Numbered from the stretch's first letter, positions 6,392 to 15,698 are shown. The stretch: DNA of 42,253 bases from Streptomyces himastatinicus ATCC 53653 (GCF_000158915.1 NZ_GG657754.1:10478941-10521193), one strand, 5' to 3'. Translations and numbers: made by a program. The notes: generated from the sequence alone by a model not told the origin.

Positions 6392-9187
6392 TCACTCGAT
6401 GGTCGGCGTCTCCCTGAATCGTGCGGCGAGTTCACTGCGGGAACGGATGCCCAGCTTGGAGTAGACGTGGGTCAGGTGGTACTGAACCGTCTTGACCGAG
6501 ATGAACAGCTCCAGCGCCGTCTGCTGATTGGTCGCTCCGGAGGCGACGAGACGGGTCACGGCCCTCTCCTGCGGGGTCAGTTGGGCCATGCCCGGACTGA
6601 GGCGGACGGCGTGCAGCCCGCCTGCCTGCAACTCTCGTTCACAGCGTTCCACCAACGTGCCCGCACCGAGGGTGGCGTAGGCGTCTCGGGCGTTCCTCAG
6701 GACGGTATCGGCCTCCCGGCGCTTGCCGGCGCGGCGCAGCGTCTGGCCGTAGGCGAAGTTGACCCGGGCACGGTCGTACGGCAGGGGGAGGTGTTCGAGG
6801 TGGGTGAGGGCCTGCTCGAACTGCTGACGGGCGGTGTCGATGTCCCCGTGCGCGGCGACAAGCCGTCCGCGCGCCAACCCCAGGCGGGCCATGGCGGAGC
6901 GACGGCCGAGGCGGGCGGCCCGCTCCTCGTGCGGGGCGAGAAACACATCGGTCTCGTCCAGGCGACCGGTCATCACCAGGGCGTTTGCGTAGACGTCAGG
7001 CCAGGGCCAGAAGCCCGGCTCGTCGATCGACCTGCGGGTGGGGAGTTGGACGACGGGGGTGAGAGCCTCGACGACCCGGTCGTAGTCGCCGCGCGCCTCG
7101 GCGACCTGCGCGCGGGCCAGGCAGGAGGGGACGAGCATGATCTCGTAATGGTGGGGGTCGGCGGCGGCCTCGGCCACGTGGTGATCGGCCGCCTCCCAGT
7201 CGCCCCGGAGCGCGTGGATCTGGGCTCCGGTCCAGTGCACCATCGGGCGGACCAGCTCGATCCGGACGTCGGCGAGCCGGGCGGCGGCCCGCTGCACGGT
7301 CTCCAGAGCCTCTTGCCACGCACCGAGTGCGAACTGTGTGCGGGCCAGCCAGCCCTGGGCCCACAGCGAGATGCGGGTGGAGCCCAGGCGATAGCCGGTG
7401 GGGACGGCGGCCTCGAGTCTGTGTCGGGCGGCTTCGGGAGCGTCCAGAGCGAGGTCCACCCAGCCCCGGCCGAGCTGGAAGCGCTGGGGCTGAGCGCCGC
7501 CGACGAGTTTGGCGGCGGCTGTTTCGTAGGCCGCGAAGGCCTCCTCGGGACGGCCCATCGCGGCGAGTCCGAGGCCGAGCACGGCCTCCGACTCGATGGC
7601 GGAGGGGTCGTCGGGATCCGCCAGCTCGATGGCGCGGCGAGCCCAGGAGACCAGGTCGTGCCCGTCCCAGCGGCCCAGGGCGTGGAGCACCCGACGCTGG
7701 CAGATCATGGCCATCAGGTCCCGGTGGCGCGCCGGGTCGCAGCGTTCCCAGGCATCGGTCAGGAAGCCCTCGGCTTCCGGCGGCCGTCCGCGCATGATGG
7801 CCAGATAGCCGAGGACGACGTCGCGCAGCGTACTGGCCGGGAAGCTCTCCAGTTCTGCGGCGAACGCGGCAGCCTGCGGTATGTCTCCCGCGCCGATCAT
7901 CGCGTCAACCGCCCGCAGCAGCCTGTCCTCGCGCGCGGTACGTGAGGTGCTCAGCCTGCCTGCCCGCACCAAGCTGTCGGCCACCGCGGACCACTCTCCC
8001 GCGGAGGCGTGCTCGGCGGCGTACCGGTCGAGCTCGTCGGCGAGCGTCTCATCGGCCGTGGTGATGGCCGCCACCCGGTGGATCAGCTGCCGTCCGCGGT
8101 CCGCGGTGATCCTCGTCGCGCGGCGGTGCAGCGCGGCCCGCCGCGTCAGATCGATGCCGGTGAGGACAGCGGCACGAACCAGGGGGTGAGCGAACGCCAG
8201 CTGTGCGCGCCCGGGGTCGATGGTGGCGGTCAGCAGACCGGCCGCCCGCGCCTCGTCCGCGGCCGGCAGAGCATCGCCGACACCGCCCAGTTCGACGGCT
8301 TCGGCGAGCGTCGCGTCGTCTCCCAGGACGGAACAGGCCTCCACCAGATGCCGGGCCTGCGCGCCGCATTCGGAGAGCCGGTGGCGGACGACCGCGGCGT
8401 AGCGTGCGGGGGCGGGCAGTTCGGGTCGCCATTCCTGCCAGGTCTCGCGGGGCAGTTCGCGCAACAGCTGCGTGAGGTGGCGCGGATTGCCCCGGGTGTG
8501 ACGGCACAGATGCCGGGCCGCCGGGAGGTCCAGCGCGAGGCCGTGTTCCTGGCGGGCGAGTGTCCGGGCGTCCTGGGGCGTCAGCGGCCCGGGACGTACG
8601 ACGTCGACCGTGCAGCCGTCGAGGAATTCCAAGGTCCGCAGGACGGCCAGGTGGACGTTTTCGGGTGCCCGTCTCACCCCGTACAGCTCATACGGTTGGT
8701 CCCGCGCGACGAGGATCACGAGGGCCCGCTGGTCCGGCATCCGGCGCACAGCGGAGTGGAGGGCACGCAGGCTCTCCACATCGGCCCAGTGGGCGTCCTC
8801 GACCACCACGATCACCGGTTCCCGATCCTGCCGGGCGGTCCACTGGCGGCACAGCAGACGCCCGGTGTCGAGCACCGCGGCGGGCTCCGCCGGGTCGGGC
8901 AGGTCGGTACCGGCTCCCAGAGCCCGTACGAGCTGTTCGGCGATCCCGAGCGGAAGGTCCGATTCCCAGGACACCCCGGTGACGCGCAGGACGAGGGGCG
9001 GGACGGCGTGCGTACGACGCTGATCGAGGACATGCCCGACCAGCGCCGTCTTACCGATGCCCGCAGGTCCCTCGACCAGGACCAGTCCGGGGCTGCCTGA
9101 GCAGGCGGCGCTGATCGAACGGGTCAGCGCGGCGATCTCACCGACCCGCCCGATCGGACGTCGCGGCAGCTCAGAGTGGTCACTCAT
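6392..9187 (-). CDS. benR: LAL-type LuxR transcriptional regulator, BenR-like
   Basis: 931 aa from ATG 9187; a longer start at 9241 adds 18 atypical residues. The protein has an N-terminal AAA/STAND ATPase with Walker A GPAGIGKTAL and Walker B VIVVVEDAHWAD, and a long TPR-like helical middle. It ends in a LuxR helix-turn-helix, LTPQERAVTRLVASGATNQQ followed by VKTVQYHLTHVYSKLGIRSR. Such MalT-like regulators bind an inducer and ATP, oligomerise and activate promoters. The gene lies 72 bp downstream of benD on the same strand. In corynebacteria a LuxR-type ATP-binding BenR sits in the ben cluster and controls it, so I infer it activates benABCD, with benzoate or a metabolite as inducer. Confidence 0.85.
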   Translation of the reverse strand: MSDHSELPRRPIGRVGEIAALTRSISAACSGSPGLVLVEGPAGIGKTALVGHVLDQRRTHAVPPLVLRVTGVSWESDLPLGIAEQLVRALGAGTDLPDPAEPAAVLDTGRLLCRQWTARQDREPVIVVVEDAHWADVESLRALHSAVRRMPDQRALVILVARDQPYELYGVRRAPENVHLAVLRTLEFLDGCTVDVVRPGPLTPQDARTLARQEHGLALDLPAARHLCRHTRGNPRHLTQLLRELPRETWQEWRPELPAPARYAAVVRHRLSECGAQARHLVEACSVLGDDATLAEAVELGGVGDALPAADEARAAGLLTATIDPGRAQLAFAHPLVRAAVLTGIDLTRRAALHRRATRITADRGRQLIHRVAAITTADETLADELDRYAAEHASAGEWSAVADSLVRAGRLSTSRTAREDRLLRAVDAMIGAGDIPQAAAFAAELESFPASTLRDVVLGYLAIMRGRPPEAEGFLTDAWERCDPARHRDLMAMICQRRVLHALGRWDGHDLVSWARRAIELADPDDPSAIESEAVLGLGLAAMGRPEEAFAAYETAAAKLVGGAQPQRFQLGRGWVDLALDAPEAARHRLEAAVPTGYRLGSTRISLWAQGWLARTQFALGAWQEALETVQRAAARLADVRIELVRPMVHWTGAQIHALRGDWEAADHHVAEAAADPHHYEIMLVPSCLARAQVAEARGDYDRVVEALTPVVQLPTRRSIDEPGFWPWPDVYANALVMTGRLDETDVFLAPHEERAARLGRRSAMARLGLARGRLVAAHGDIDTARQQFEQALTHLEHLPLPYDRARVNFAYGQTLRRAGKRREADTVLRNARDAYATLGAGTLVERCERELQAGGLHAVRLSPGMAQLTPQERAVTRLVASGATNQQTALELFISVKTVQYHLTHVYSKLGIRSRSELAARFRETPTIE

Positions 9188-9208
9188 GTGCCGGCACGCT
9201 AACACCGG

Positions 9209-9226
9209 CGCCTGCCGGCGCAGGCG
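9209..9226. other. Short GC hairpin between benD and benR
   Basis: CGCCTGC (9209-9215) pairs with GCAGGCG (9220-9226) around a 4-base loop, in the 72-bp gap. It may reduce read-through from benD into the regulator gene or be chance in GC-rich DNA. Confidence 0.3.
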
Positions 9227-9259
9227 GGTCGTGCGGGGCACACTGCCAGGTGGAGCGCA

Positions 9260-10045
9260 TCAGCCGAGGTCCCCGCCGGCGACGGGCAGCACCGTGCCGG
9301 TGATGTAGGACGCCTCGTCGGAGGCCAGGAAGCAGATGGCGGCGGCTTGTTCGTCGAGCGTTCCGTACCGCTTCAGCAGGCTCGAGGAGAGGGTCTGAGC
9401 GATGTGGGCTTCGAACCAGCCCTTCTCCTGTGCGTTCCGCGGAGCCGGTGTGCCCCGGGAGACGCGCCGTGGCGGCGCCTCGGTCCCGCCCGGCGCGGTG
9501 GCGACCACGCGGACCCCGTGCTCGGCACACTCGAAGGCGAGCGACGCGGTGAGGGCGTTGATGCCGCCTTTGGCCGCGGAGTACGGGATGCGGTGGACGC
9601 CGCGGGTCGCTGCCGAGGACACGTTCACGATCACCCCGGTCCCCTGAGCCGCCATCGTCGGCAGCACCGCGCGGCAGGACCACAGCGTCGTCATCAGCGA
9701 GCGGGTGATCTCCGCCTGGATCTCCTCGGCGGAGAACTCGGTGAACGGCTTGAAGTTGATCGCGCCGCCCACGTTGTTCACCAGCACGTCGATCCGGCCG
9801 AGCACGTCCAGGGAGCCGTCGATCGCCGACCGCGCACCCTCGTAGGTCTCCAGATCGGCGAGGACGGCGTGGGCAGTGAGGCCGGCGGCGGCGTCCCGGA
9901 CCGGTTCGGCGCGGTCCACCAGGACGAGCTCGGCCCCTTCGGCGCTCAGCCGCCGGGCGACCGCGAGGCCGATGCCCTGGCCCGCTCCGGTGACCACGGC
10001 CTTCCTACCGGCGAACCGGCCGGGATGCGGTGCGTACGCGCTCAC
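9260..10045 (-). CDS. benD: 1,6-dihydroxycyclohexa-2,4-diene-1-carboxylate dehydrogenase (BenD)
   Basis: 261-aa short-chain dehydrogenase that oxidises and decarboxylates benzoate cis-diol to catechol with NAD+. Seen: Rossmann TGAGQGIG, NNVGG, catalytic Ser in VNVSSAA and YSAAKGG (Tyr-x3-Lys), C-terminal ITGTVLPVAGGD. GTG 10045 is chosen because it overlaps the benC stop as GTGA (10042-10045); an upstream ATG at 10168 lies deep inside benC. It is the last enzyme gene of benABCD, so identity rests on both sequence and position. Catechol ring-cleavage (cat) genes are not in the window. Confidence 0.92.
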   Translation of the reverse strand: MSAYAPHPGRFAGRKAVVTGAGQGIGLAVARRLSAEGAELVLVDRAEPVRDAAAGLTAHAVLADLETYEGARSAIDGSLDVLGRIDVLVNNVGGAINFKPFTEFSAEEIQAEITRSLMTTLWSCRAVLPTMAAQGTGVIVNVSSAATRGVHRIPYSAAKGGINALTASLAFECAEHGVRVVATAPGGTEAPPRRVSRGTPAPRNAQEKGWFEAHIAQTLSSSLLKRYGTLDEQAAAICFLASDEASYITGTVLPVAGGDLG

Positions 10046-11085
10046 GCCGCCTCCGCCGTCTCGCGCACCCCGGCCGGGCCGAACTTCTCGTAATGGAAGC
10101 CCGCCGGTGCCACGCCGAGAGAGCCGATATGGCCGCGTACGGCCTCCACCATGGGGGGCGGGCCGCACAGGTAGACATCCACGTCGCCGTCGCGCAGCGT
10201 CGAGGAGTCGATCAAGCTCGTGACGAAGCCCTTGTTACGGGCGGAACTGTTGGCGTCGGCCACGCAATGGTCGAAGGTGAACCCCGGAATGACCTCCGCG
10301 TAGTCCTCCAAGGTGTCCAGGTGGACCAGGTCCGGATCAGTGGTGACGCCATACAGCAGGTGGACCGGGTGCGCGGGCGGCTTCCGGGTGAGGTGCTCCA
10401 GCATCGACAGCAGCGGTGCGAGACCGGTGCCGCCCGCCAGCAGCAGCGCGGGGCGAGCGAGGCCGCGCAGGTAGAAGCCGCCCATCGGGCCGGTGAACTC
10501 CAGCCGGTCACCTACCCGGGCGCGCTCGGCGAGATAACCGGACATCGCCCCGCCGTCGATGATGCGGACCAGGAAGGAGATCTGCCGCTGCCCCGGGCCG
10601 GAGCTGAAGGAATACGAGCGGGTCTGGCCCATGCCGGGCACGGCGATGTTGGCGTACTGGCCGGGCAGGAAGTCCAGCGCGTCCCGGTCGTCGACGTCGA
10701 GAGTGAACTCGACGGTGGTCGCGGAGTGCCGCTTGAGGTCGGCAAGGATGGCCTGGTGCCTGGCCGCGGCGGTCTTCGCGGCGGCCGATGAGGAGGCGAT
10801 GCGCAGGACGAGGTCACTCCGGGGAGTCATCTGGCAGGGCAGACAGTAGCCGCTCGCGGCCTCGTCGTCGGACAGCGCCTCGTCGATGTAGTCACCGCCG
10901 TCGTAACTGCCGGACTCGCACAGCGACTTGCAGGTCCCGCAGGCGCCGTCACGGCAGTCCAGGGGGATGTTGATGCGGGCCCCGTAGGAGGCCTCGGCAA
11001 CGGTCTCGTCCGGTCGGCACTCGATGAACCGGGTGATGCCGTCCTCGAAGTTCAGGGCGACCTGAAAAGGCATGCGGGAGCTCAT
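10042..11085 (-). CDS. benC: Benzoate 1,2-dioxygenase reductase (BenC)
   Basis: 347 aa. The order is a plant-type [2Fe-2S] ferredoxin (CRDGACGTCKSLCESG plus a distal YCLPCQ cysteine), an FAD domain (RSYSFSSGP) and an NAD domain (LLAGGTGLAPLLSMLEHL, and CGPPPMVEAV near the end). This is the fused electron-transfer chain that passes electrons from NADH to the BenAB oxygenase. It starts 22 bp after benB and its stop overlaps benD, so one polycistronic mRNA is expected. The Shine-Dalgarno before ATG 11085 is weak, suggesting coupling to benB translation. Confidence 0.96.
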   Translation of the reverse strand: MSSRMPFQVALNFEDGITRFIECRPDETVAEASYGARINIPLDCRDGACGTCKSLCESGSYDGGDYIDEALSDDEAASGYCLPCQMTPRSDLVLRIASSSAAAKTAAARHQAILADLKRHSATTVEFTLDVDDRDALDFLPGQYANIAVPGMGQTRSYSFSSGPGQRQISFLVRIIDGGAMSGYLAERARVGDRLEFTGPMGGFYLRGLARPALLLAGGTGLAPLLSMLEHLTRKPPAHPVHLLYGVTTDPDLVHLDTLEDYAEVIPGFTFDHCVADANSSARNKGFVTSLIDSSTLRDGDVDVYLCGPPPMVEAVRGHIGSLGVAPAGFHYEKFGPAGVRETAEAA

Positions 11086-11107
11086 TTCACACGAGGATGC
11101 GATCGGG

Positions 11108-11614
11108 TCAGACGTGGTAGATGTCGACGACGTGGTGCACGTAGTCGTTCTTGAGGACGACCTTCTTGCGCCTGATCAGCGGTTCGGGGCCGGACAGGTC
11201 GAGTCGGTAGAAGGACGTGCCGAAGTACGTGTCGACGCTCTGGTAGCGGTAGTAGAGCGTGAACCAGTTGAACCGCACGTCGACCCGGTCGCCGTCACGG
11301 CCGGTGACTTCGACGTTCGTGATGTTGTGGCCGGTGCGCGGCTCGGGCAGGCTCGTGGCGCTGGAGCGATCGGTGCGGATACGGAAGACGCGGTCCTCCA
11401 GACCTGCCCGGCTGGGGTAGTAGACCAGCGAGATCTCGGTCTGCGGGTCGCGGGTGAGCTGGTCGTCGTCCGCCCAGGCCGGCATCCAGAACTCGGCGTC
11501 CGGGTGGTAGCACTCCAGCCACTTCTCGAACTCGCGGTCGTCGAGATACCGCGCCTCGCGGTAGAGGAACTGGCGGATGCCTTCGAGTGTGGTCTCCTCG
11601 ATCGCCGTGGTCAC
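11108..11614 (-). CDS. benB: Benzoate 1,2-dioxygenase small (beta) subunit (BenB)
   Basis: 168 aa, the usual size of ring-hydroxylating dioxygenase beta subunits with an NTF2-like cone fold. Motifs seen: FLYREARYLDDREFEKWLE, then FWMPAW, GHNITNVEV, and VLKNDYVHHVVDIYHV at the C-terminus. GTG 11614 overlaps the benA stop as GTGA, giving 1:1 translational coupling of the alpha and beta subunits. The beta subunit is structural and holds no cofactor; it forms the alpha3beta3 oxygenase with BenA. Confidence 0.96.
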   Translation of the reverse strand: MTTAIEETTLEGIRQFLYREARYLDDREFEKWLECYHPDAEFWMPAWADDDQLTRDPQTEISLVYYPSRAGLEDRVFRIRTDRSSATSLPEPRTGHNITNVEVTGRDGDRVDVRFNWFTLYYRYQSVDTYFGTSFYRLDLSGPEPLIRRKKVVLKNDYVHHVVDIYHV

Positions 11615-12957
11615 TTCGCCGCCTCCAGGGCCTTGCGCAGGGTGTCGAGCCAGTAGCCGTGCTGGATGGGGTAGAGGCCCTCGTCCTCGGTGCGCACCCC
11701 GCTCGCGATCGGGTGGATGCCGATCTTCTTGGCGTCCTCGTCCGGACCGTCGATCCGGTGCACGGCCCCGCGGCTCAGGTCGTTCCACGGCATGGACTCG
11801 GCCAGGTAGGTCTTCTGGCAGGAGCGGAACTCCTCCAGGTCGTCCGGGGTGGCCATACCGGTGGCGTTGAAGAAGTCCTCGTACTGCCGGATGCGCTGCG
11901 CCCGGGCCTCGGCCGGCTCGCCCTTGGGGGCGATGCAGTAGATGGTGACCTCGGTCTTGTCGACGGAGATCGGCCGGAAGTGCCGGATCTGCGAGCTGAA
12001 CTGATCCATCAGGTAGACGTTCGGGTACAGGCACAGATTGCGGGACACCCCGATCATCCAGTCGGCCTTCTCCTCCCCGAACTCGGCCGCCAGCTCCTCG
12101 CGCTTGTCGTGCAGCGGTCGGTTGGTGGGGTCGAGCCACCTGGTCCACAGCAGCAGGTGGCCGTGGTCGAAGGAGTAGAAGCCGCCCTGCTGCTTGGACC
12201 AGCCGCCGGAGTCCATGGTCTTGGTGTCGTTCCTGGATTCGCCGGAGGTGCGGCGGGCCTGGGTGGCGGCGTAGTTCCAGTGGGTGGCGGAGACGTGGTA
12301 GCCGTCGGCGCCGTTCTCCGCCTGGAGCTTCCAGTTGCCGTCGTAGTGGTAGGTGGAGGAGCCCCGCAGCACCTCCAGGCCCTCCGGCGACTGGTCGACG
12401 ATCATGTCGATGACGACCGCCGCGTCGCCCAGGTGCTCGGTGAGGGGCTTGACGTCCGGGTTGAGGCTGCCGAAGAGGAAACCGCGGTAGTTCTCGAAGC
12501 GGGCGACCTTCTTCAGATCGTGCGAGCCGTCGGTGTTGAACTGCTCCGGATAGCCGGCCTCGCGCGGATCCTTCACCTTCAGCAGCCGACCGCTGTTGCT
12601 GAACGTCCAGCCGTGGAACGGGCAGGTGAAGGTGGTGCGGTTGTCGGTCTTCCGGCGGCAGAGCATCGCGCCACGATGGCTGCACGCATTGATCAGGCAG
12701 TGCAACTCGCCCTGCTTGTCCCGGGAGATGACGACGGGGTGACGGCCGATGTACGTGGTGAAGTAGTCACCGACCTCGGGGATCTGGCTCTCGTGGGCGA
12801 GGTAGACCCAGTTCCCCTCGAAGATGTGCTTCATCTCCAGCTCGAAGAGTTCCTCGTCGGTGAAGACGCCCCGCCGCACCCGGTACACGCCGCTGTCGGG
12901 GTCTTCCACGAGGGCGTCTTCGACGATGGCCCGCGCACGGCTGAAGTCGTCGGCCAT
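11611..12957 (-). CDS. benA: Benzoate 1,2-dioxygenase large (alpha) subunit (BenA)
   Basis: 448 aa from ATG 12957. A tandem ATG at 12963 adds two residues but sits only 4 bases from the AGGGA ribosome site, against 10 for 12957. Rieske centre: CSHRGAMLC...CPFHGW, ligands Cys92, His94, Cys112 and His115 in this numbering. The mononuclear iron site is in the catalytic domain (NGADGYHVSATHW with the bridging Asp and two His). The enzyme dihydroxylates benzoate at C1/C2. It is the first gene of benABCD; the promoter must lie in the 400-bp gap towards 13370. Closely related toluate or anthranilate dioxygenases cannot be fully excluded. Confidence 0.96.
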   Translation of the reverse strand: MADDFSRARAIVEDALVEDPDSGVYRVRRGVFTDEELFELEMKHIFEGNWVYLAHESQIPEVGDYFTTYIGRHPVVISRDKQGELHCLINACSHRGAMLCRRKTDNRTTFTCPFHGWTFSNSGRLLKVKDPREAGYPEQFNTDGSHDLKKVARFENYRGFLFGSLNPDVKPLTEHLGDAAVVIDMIVDQSPEGLEVLRGSSTYHYDGNWKLQAENGADGYHVSATHWNYAATQARRTSGESRNDTKTMDSGGWSKQQGGFYSFDHGHLLLWTRWLDPTNRPLHDKREELAAEFGEEKADWMIGVSRNLCLYPNVYLMDQFSSQIRHFRPISVDKTEVTIYCIAPKGEPAEARAQRIRQYEDFFNATGMATPDDLEEFRSCQKTYLAESMPWNDLSRGAVHRIDGPDEDAKKIGIHPIASGVRTEDEGLYPIQHGYWLDTLRKALEAAK

Positions 12958-12963
12958 GATCAT

Positions 12964-13369
12964 CCCGTCCCTTCACCTCGGCCGAGCCGCTTCGGACGGC
13001 GGCCTCGCTGCCCTTGCTTTTCAGCACCATGACAGCGCGGTGAAGAACCGGCCCCAGACATTTCCCCAGGGTTGGCCCAGGAGGGTGTCCATATCTTCGG
13101 AGTCTCCATCGCGCGCGATCGACCGGCGCCGACGAGTCAGCCGCTCTGCGCGGGCCAGGCTCACCGACCCGATGCCGGTCCCGGACGGCCCTGCTCCGGG
13201 GGCGGTGTCGCCACCCGTACGGGGTCCCTCGTACCAGCGGCGGACCCGTTCAGCCCCGTCGTACTGCGTTCTCAGTAGCGGGAACTGTCGGCAGCCGCAC
13301 GACGACAGGACGGCACGCTCCCGGAGAGCCTGGGCGGACAGTCGGCACCAGATCTGGAGACCTCCTTCC
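12964..13369. promoter_or_regulatory. Divergent benA / MMPL control region, no gene
   Basis: About 400 bp between the divergent benA and MMPL genes. Open frames here are short, arginine/proline-rich and unconvincing. The one notable pattern is the set of phased CCCAG repeats at 13052-13080. A GGAG at 13356-13359 serves the MMPL GTG start. I cannot point to clear -35/-10 boxes on either strand. Confidence 0.5.
13052..13080 (-). promoter_or_regulatory. Three phased CTGGGG-type direct repeats upstream of benA
   Basis: CCCCAG at 13052-13057, CCCCAG at 13064-13069 and GCCCAG at 13075-13080, starts 12 and 11 bases apart (about one helical turn). Read towards benA they are CTGGGC, CTGGGG, CTGGGG, about 95-120 bp before the start codon. 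Phased direct repeats of short G-rich boxes are how MalT-like regulators bind, so this is a candidate site for the LAL regulator. Inference only. Confidence 0.4.
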
Positions 13370-15580
13370 GTGGCTACATTCCTTTACCAAGTGGGCCGTC
13401 TGGCCTTCCGGCGGCGCTGGTACGTCGCCCTGGTCTGGGCGGCCGTCCTGGCCGCCGTCGGACTGGGTGCCCTCAAGGCTCCGGGAACCTCCGACGAGGA
13501 GTTCTCCATGCCGGGCATCGAGTCCCAGAAGGCGTTCGACCTCATGGAACAGCGCTTCCCCGGAGCCACCGCCGACGGCGCGACCGCCCGGGTCGTCTTC
13601 GTCGCGCCGAGCGGTGAGAAGGTCACCGCCACCGAGAACAAGCAGACCGTCGAGAAGGCCGTGGCCGACCTGGCCGGCGGCACGCAGGTCGCGAGCGCCG
13701 TCGACCCGTTCCGGGCGAAGGCCGTCAGCAAGGACGGCACGACGGCGTACGCGGCCGTCACCTACAAGGTCGCCGCCAACGACCTCACCGACGCCAGCAA
13801 GACGCGGCTGGAGCGGGCCATCCACACGGCCCAGGACTCCGGGCTGACCGTCGAGGCCGGTGGAAGCGCGATGGGCGACGGTGGCGGGCCCGGTGGCGTG
13901 GCCGAGGTGGTCGGTGTCGCGATAGCCGCCGTCGTACTGCTGGTCACCTTCGGTTCGCTGGCCGCCGCCGGACTGCCGCTGCTGACCGCCATCATCGGCG
14001 TCGGCGTGAGCATGGGCGTCATCCTGACCCTGTCCGAGGCGCTGGGCCTGTCCACGACGACGGGCACCCTGGCGATGATGCTGGGCCTCGCGGTCGGCAT
14101 CGACTACGCCCTGTTCGTCGTCTCCCGCTACCGCGAGGAGCGCGCCAAGGGCCACGCGCCGCAGGAGGCGGTCGGGCTGGCGGTCGGCACGGCCGGTTCC
14201 GCGGTCGTGTTCGCCGGGCTCACCGTCGTCATCGCGCTGGCCGGACTCGCGGTGGTCGGCATCCCGATGCTCACCAAGATGGGCCTGGCCGCGGCGGGCG
14301 CGGTCGTCGTCGCCGTACTGATCGCGCTGACGCTGGTCCCGGCGTTCCTCGGCTTCTGGCCGAACGCCGTGCTCCGGCGGCGGGCCCGCAAGAGCGGCCG
14401 CATCGAGGAGAGCACCGAGAACAACGGCGGCAGCCGCTGGGCGCGGTTCGTGCTGCGCCGTCCGCTGCCCGTGCTGCTGCTCGGCGTGGTGGGCCTCGGG
14501 GCCCTCGCGGTGCCCATGACGAACCTCCAGCTCGGCATGCCCGGGGACGAGGCCAAGTCGACCTCCACCACCGAGCGCCGGGCGTACGACGCGCTCGCCG
14601 AGGCCTTCGGGCCGGGCTTCAACGGGCCGCTGACCGTCGTCGTGGACGCGAAGGGGGACGCCGACCCGAAGGGCGCCGCCGGGACGGTCGCGAAGGAGAT
14701 CGGCGGCACCGAGGGCGTCGTCTCCGTCTCCCCGGCCCGCTTCAACGAGAACGGTGACACGGCCGTCTTCCAGGTCGTACCGTCCACGGCGCCGACCGAC
14801 GAGAAGACCAAGGACCTGGTCACGACCATCCGCGGCGAGCGGCCCGGGGTCGAGTCCGAGACCGGGGCGACCTTCGAGGTCACCGGCACCACCGCGCTGA
14901 ACATCGACATCTCCGACAAGGTGCAGGCCGCGCTGATCCCTTACCTGGTGGTCGTCGTCGGCCTCGCGATCGTGCTCCTGCTGGTGGTCTTCCGGTCCCT
15001 GCTCGTCCCGCTGAAGGCGGCCCTCGGCTTCCTGTTGTCGGTGCTTGCCTCCCTCGGCGTGGTCGTCCTGGTCTTCCAGCAGGGCCACGGAGCGGAACTC
15101 CTGGGCGTGGAGCAGACCGGCCCGATCATGAGCCTGATGCCGATCTTCCTGGTGGGCATCGTCTTCGGCCTGGCCATGGACTACGAGGTGTTCCTCGTCT
15201 CACGGATGCGGGAGGCGTACGTCCACGGCGAGCGGCCCGGCCAGGCGGTCACGTCCGGCTTCCGGCACAGTGCCCGCGTGGTGGTGGCCGCCGCGCTGAT
15301 CATGATCGCGGTGTTCGCCGGGTTCGTCGGCGAGAGCGACTCCATGATCAAGATGATCGGGTTCGGACTCGCCTCCGCCGTTCTGTTCGACGCCTTCGTC
15401 GTACGGATGGCGATCGTGCCCGCCGTGCTCGCCCTGCTCGGCGACAAGGCATGGTGGCTGCCGAAGTGGCTGGACCGGCTGCTGCCCAATGTCGACGTGG
15501 AGGGCGAGTCGCTCGGCCGCCGACCGGAAACGAAACCGGAACCGGCCGGGACGCCCGACCTGGAAGTGGCCCGCACCTGA
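13370..15580 (+). CDS. MMPL-family (RND) membrane transporter
   Basis: 736 aa from GTG 13370 (GGAG 10 bases upstream). Two repeated halves, each with one N-terminal membrane segment, a periplasmic-type domain and a five-helix bundle, about 12 membrane segments in all. Proton-relay Asp-Tyr pairs occur in GLAVGIDYALFVVSRYREE and VFGLAMDYEVFLVSRMREA, the MMPL hallmark. Family members export lipids, siderophores or drugs using the proton gradient. A histidine kinase/response regulator pair follows on the same strand after a strong hairpin, so the system may sense what this pump handles. The C-terminus is short and has no soluble extra domain. Confidence 0.93.
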   Translation: MATFLYQVGRLAFRRRWYVALVWAAVLAAVGLGALKAPGTSDEEFSMPGIESQKAFDLMEQRFPGATADGATARVVFVAPSGEKVTATENKQTVEKAVADLAGGTQVASAVDPFRAKAVSKDGTTAYAAVTYKVAANDLTDASKTRLERAIHTAQDSGLTVEAGGSAMGDGGGPGGVAEVVGVAIAAVVLLVTFGSLAAAGLPLLTAIIGVGVSMGVILTLSEALGLSTTTGTLAMMLGLAVGIDYALFVVSRYREERAKGHAPQEAVGLAVGTAGSAVVFAGLTVVIALAGLAVVGIPMLTKMGLAAAGAVVVAVLIALTLVPAFLGFWPNAVLRRRARKSGRIEESTENNGGSRWARFVLRRPLPVLLLGVVGLGALAVPMTNLQLGMPGDEAKSTSTTERRAYDALAEAFGPGFNGPLTVVVDAKGDADPKGAAGTVAKEIGGTEGVVSVSPARFNENGDTAVFQVVPSTAPTDEKTKDLVTTIRGERPGVESETGATFEVTGTTALNIDISDKVQAALIPYLVVVVGLAIVLLLVVFRSLLVPLKAALGFLLSVLASLGVVVLVFQQGHGAELLGVEQTGPIMSLMPIFLVGIVFGLAMDYEVFLVSRMREAYVHGERPGQAVTSGFRHSARVVVAAALIMIAVFAGFVGESDSMIKMIGFGLASAVLFDAFVVRMAIVPAVLALLGDKAWWLPKWLDRLLPNVDVEGESLGRRPETKPEPAGTPDLEVART

Positions 15581-15606
15581 TACGACCCGCCTGCCCCACC
15601 CCACCA

Positions 15607-15638
15607 GGGCCGCCCGTGGCGAACGACACGGGCGGCCC
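15607..15638 (+). terminator. Strong hairpin terminator after the MMPL gene
   Basis: GGGCCGCCCGTG (15607-15618) and CACGGGCGGCCC (15627-15638) form a perfect 12-bp stem with an 8-base loop, 26 bp after the MMPL stop. It separates the pump from the downstream two-component genes. Confidence 0.75.
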
Positions 15639-15698
15639 CGGCGGCCGTTTGCGCGGGGAACGGTCACGATGGCCACAGAGCACCGACCGGAGAGCCCG

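Noticed and set aside
6338..7945. Long + strand frame (535 codons) opposite the LAL regulator gene
   Set aside because: High-GC codon bias makes long antisense frames; composition is Gly/Arg/Val-rich with no motifs, whereas the minus strand has a full LuxR protein.
11587..13032. 481-codon plus strand frame opposite benA
   Set aside because: Valine/glycine-rich shadow of a Rieske dioxygenase gene.
12964..13369. Small gene in the benA/MMPL gap (13072-13278)
   Set aside because: 68 codons without motifs or ribosome site; codon and residue composition like shadow DNA.
13250..15088. 612-codon minus strand frame opposite the MMPL gene
   Set aside because: Asp/Gly/Gln-rich antisense shadow; the plus strand has both MMPL Asp-Tyr motifs and 12 membrane segments.
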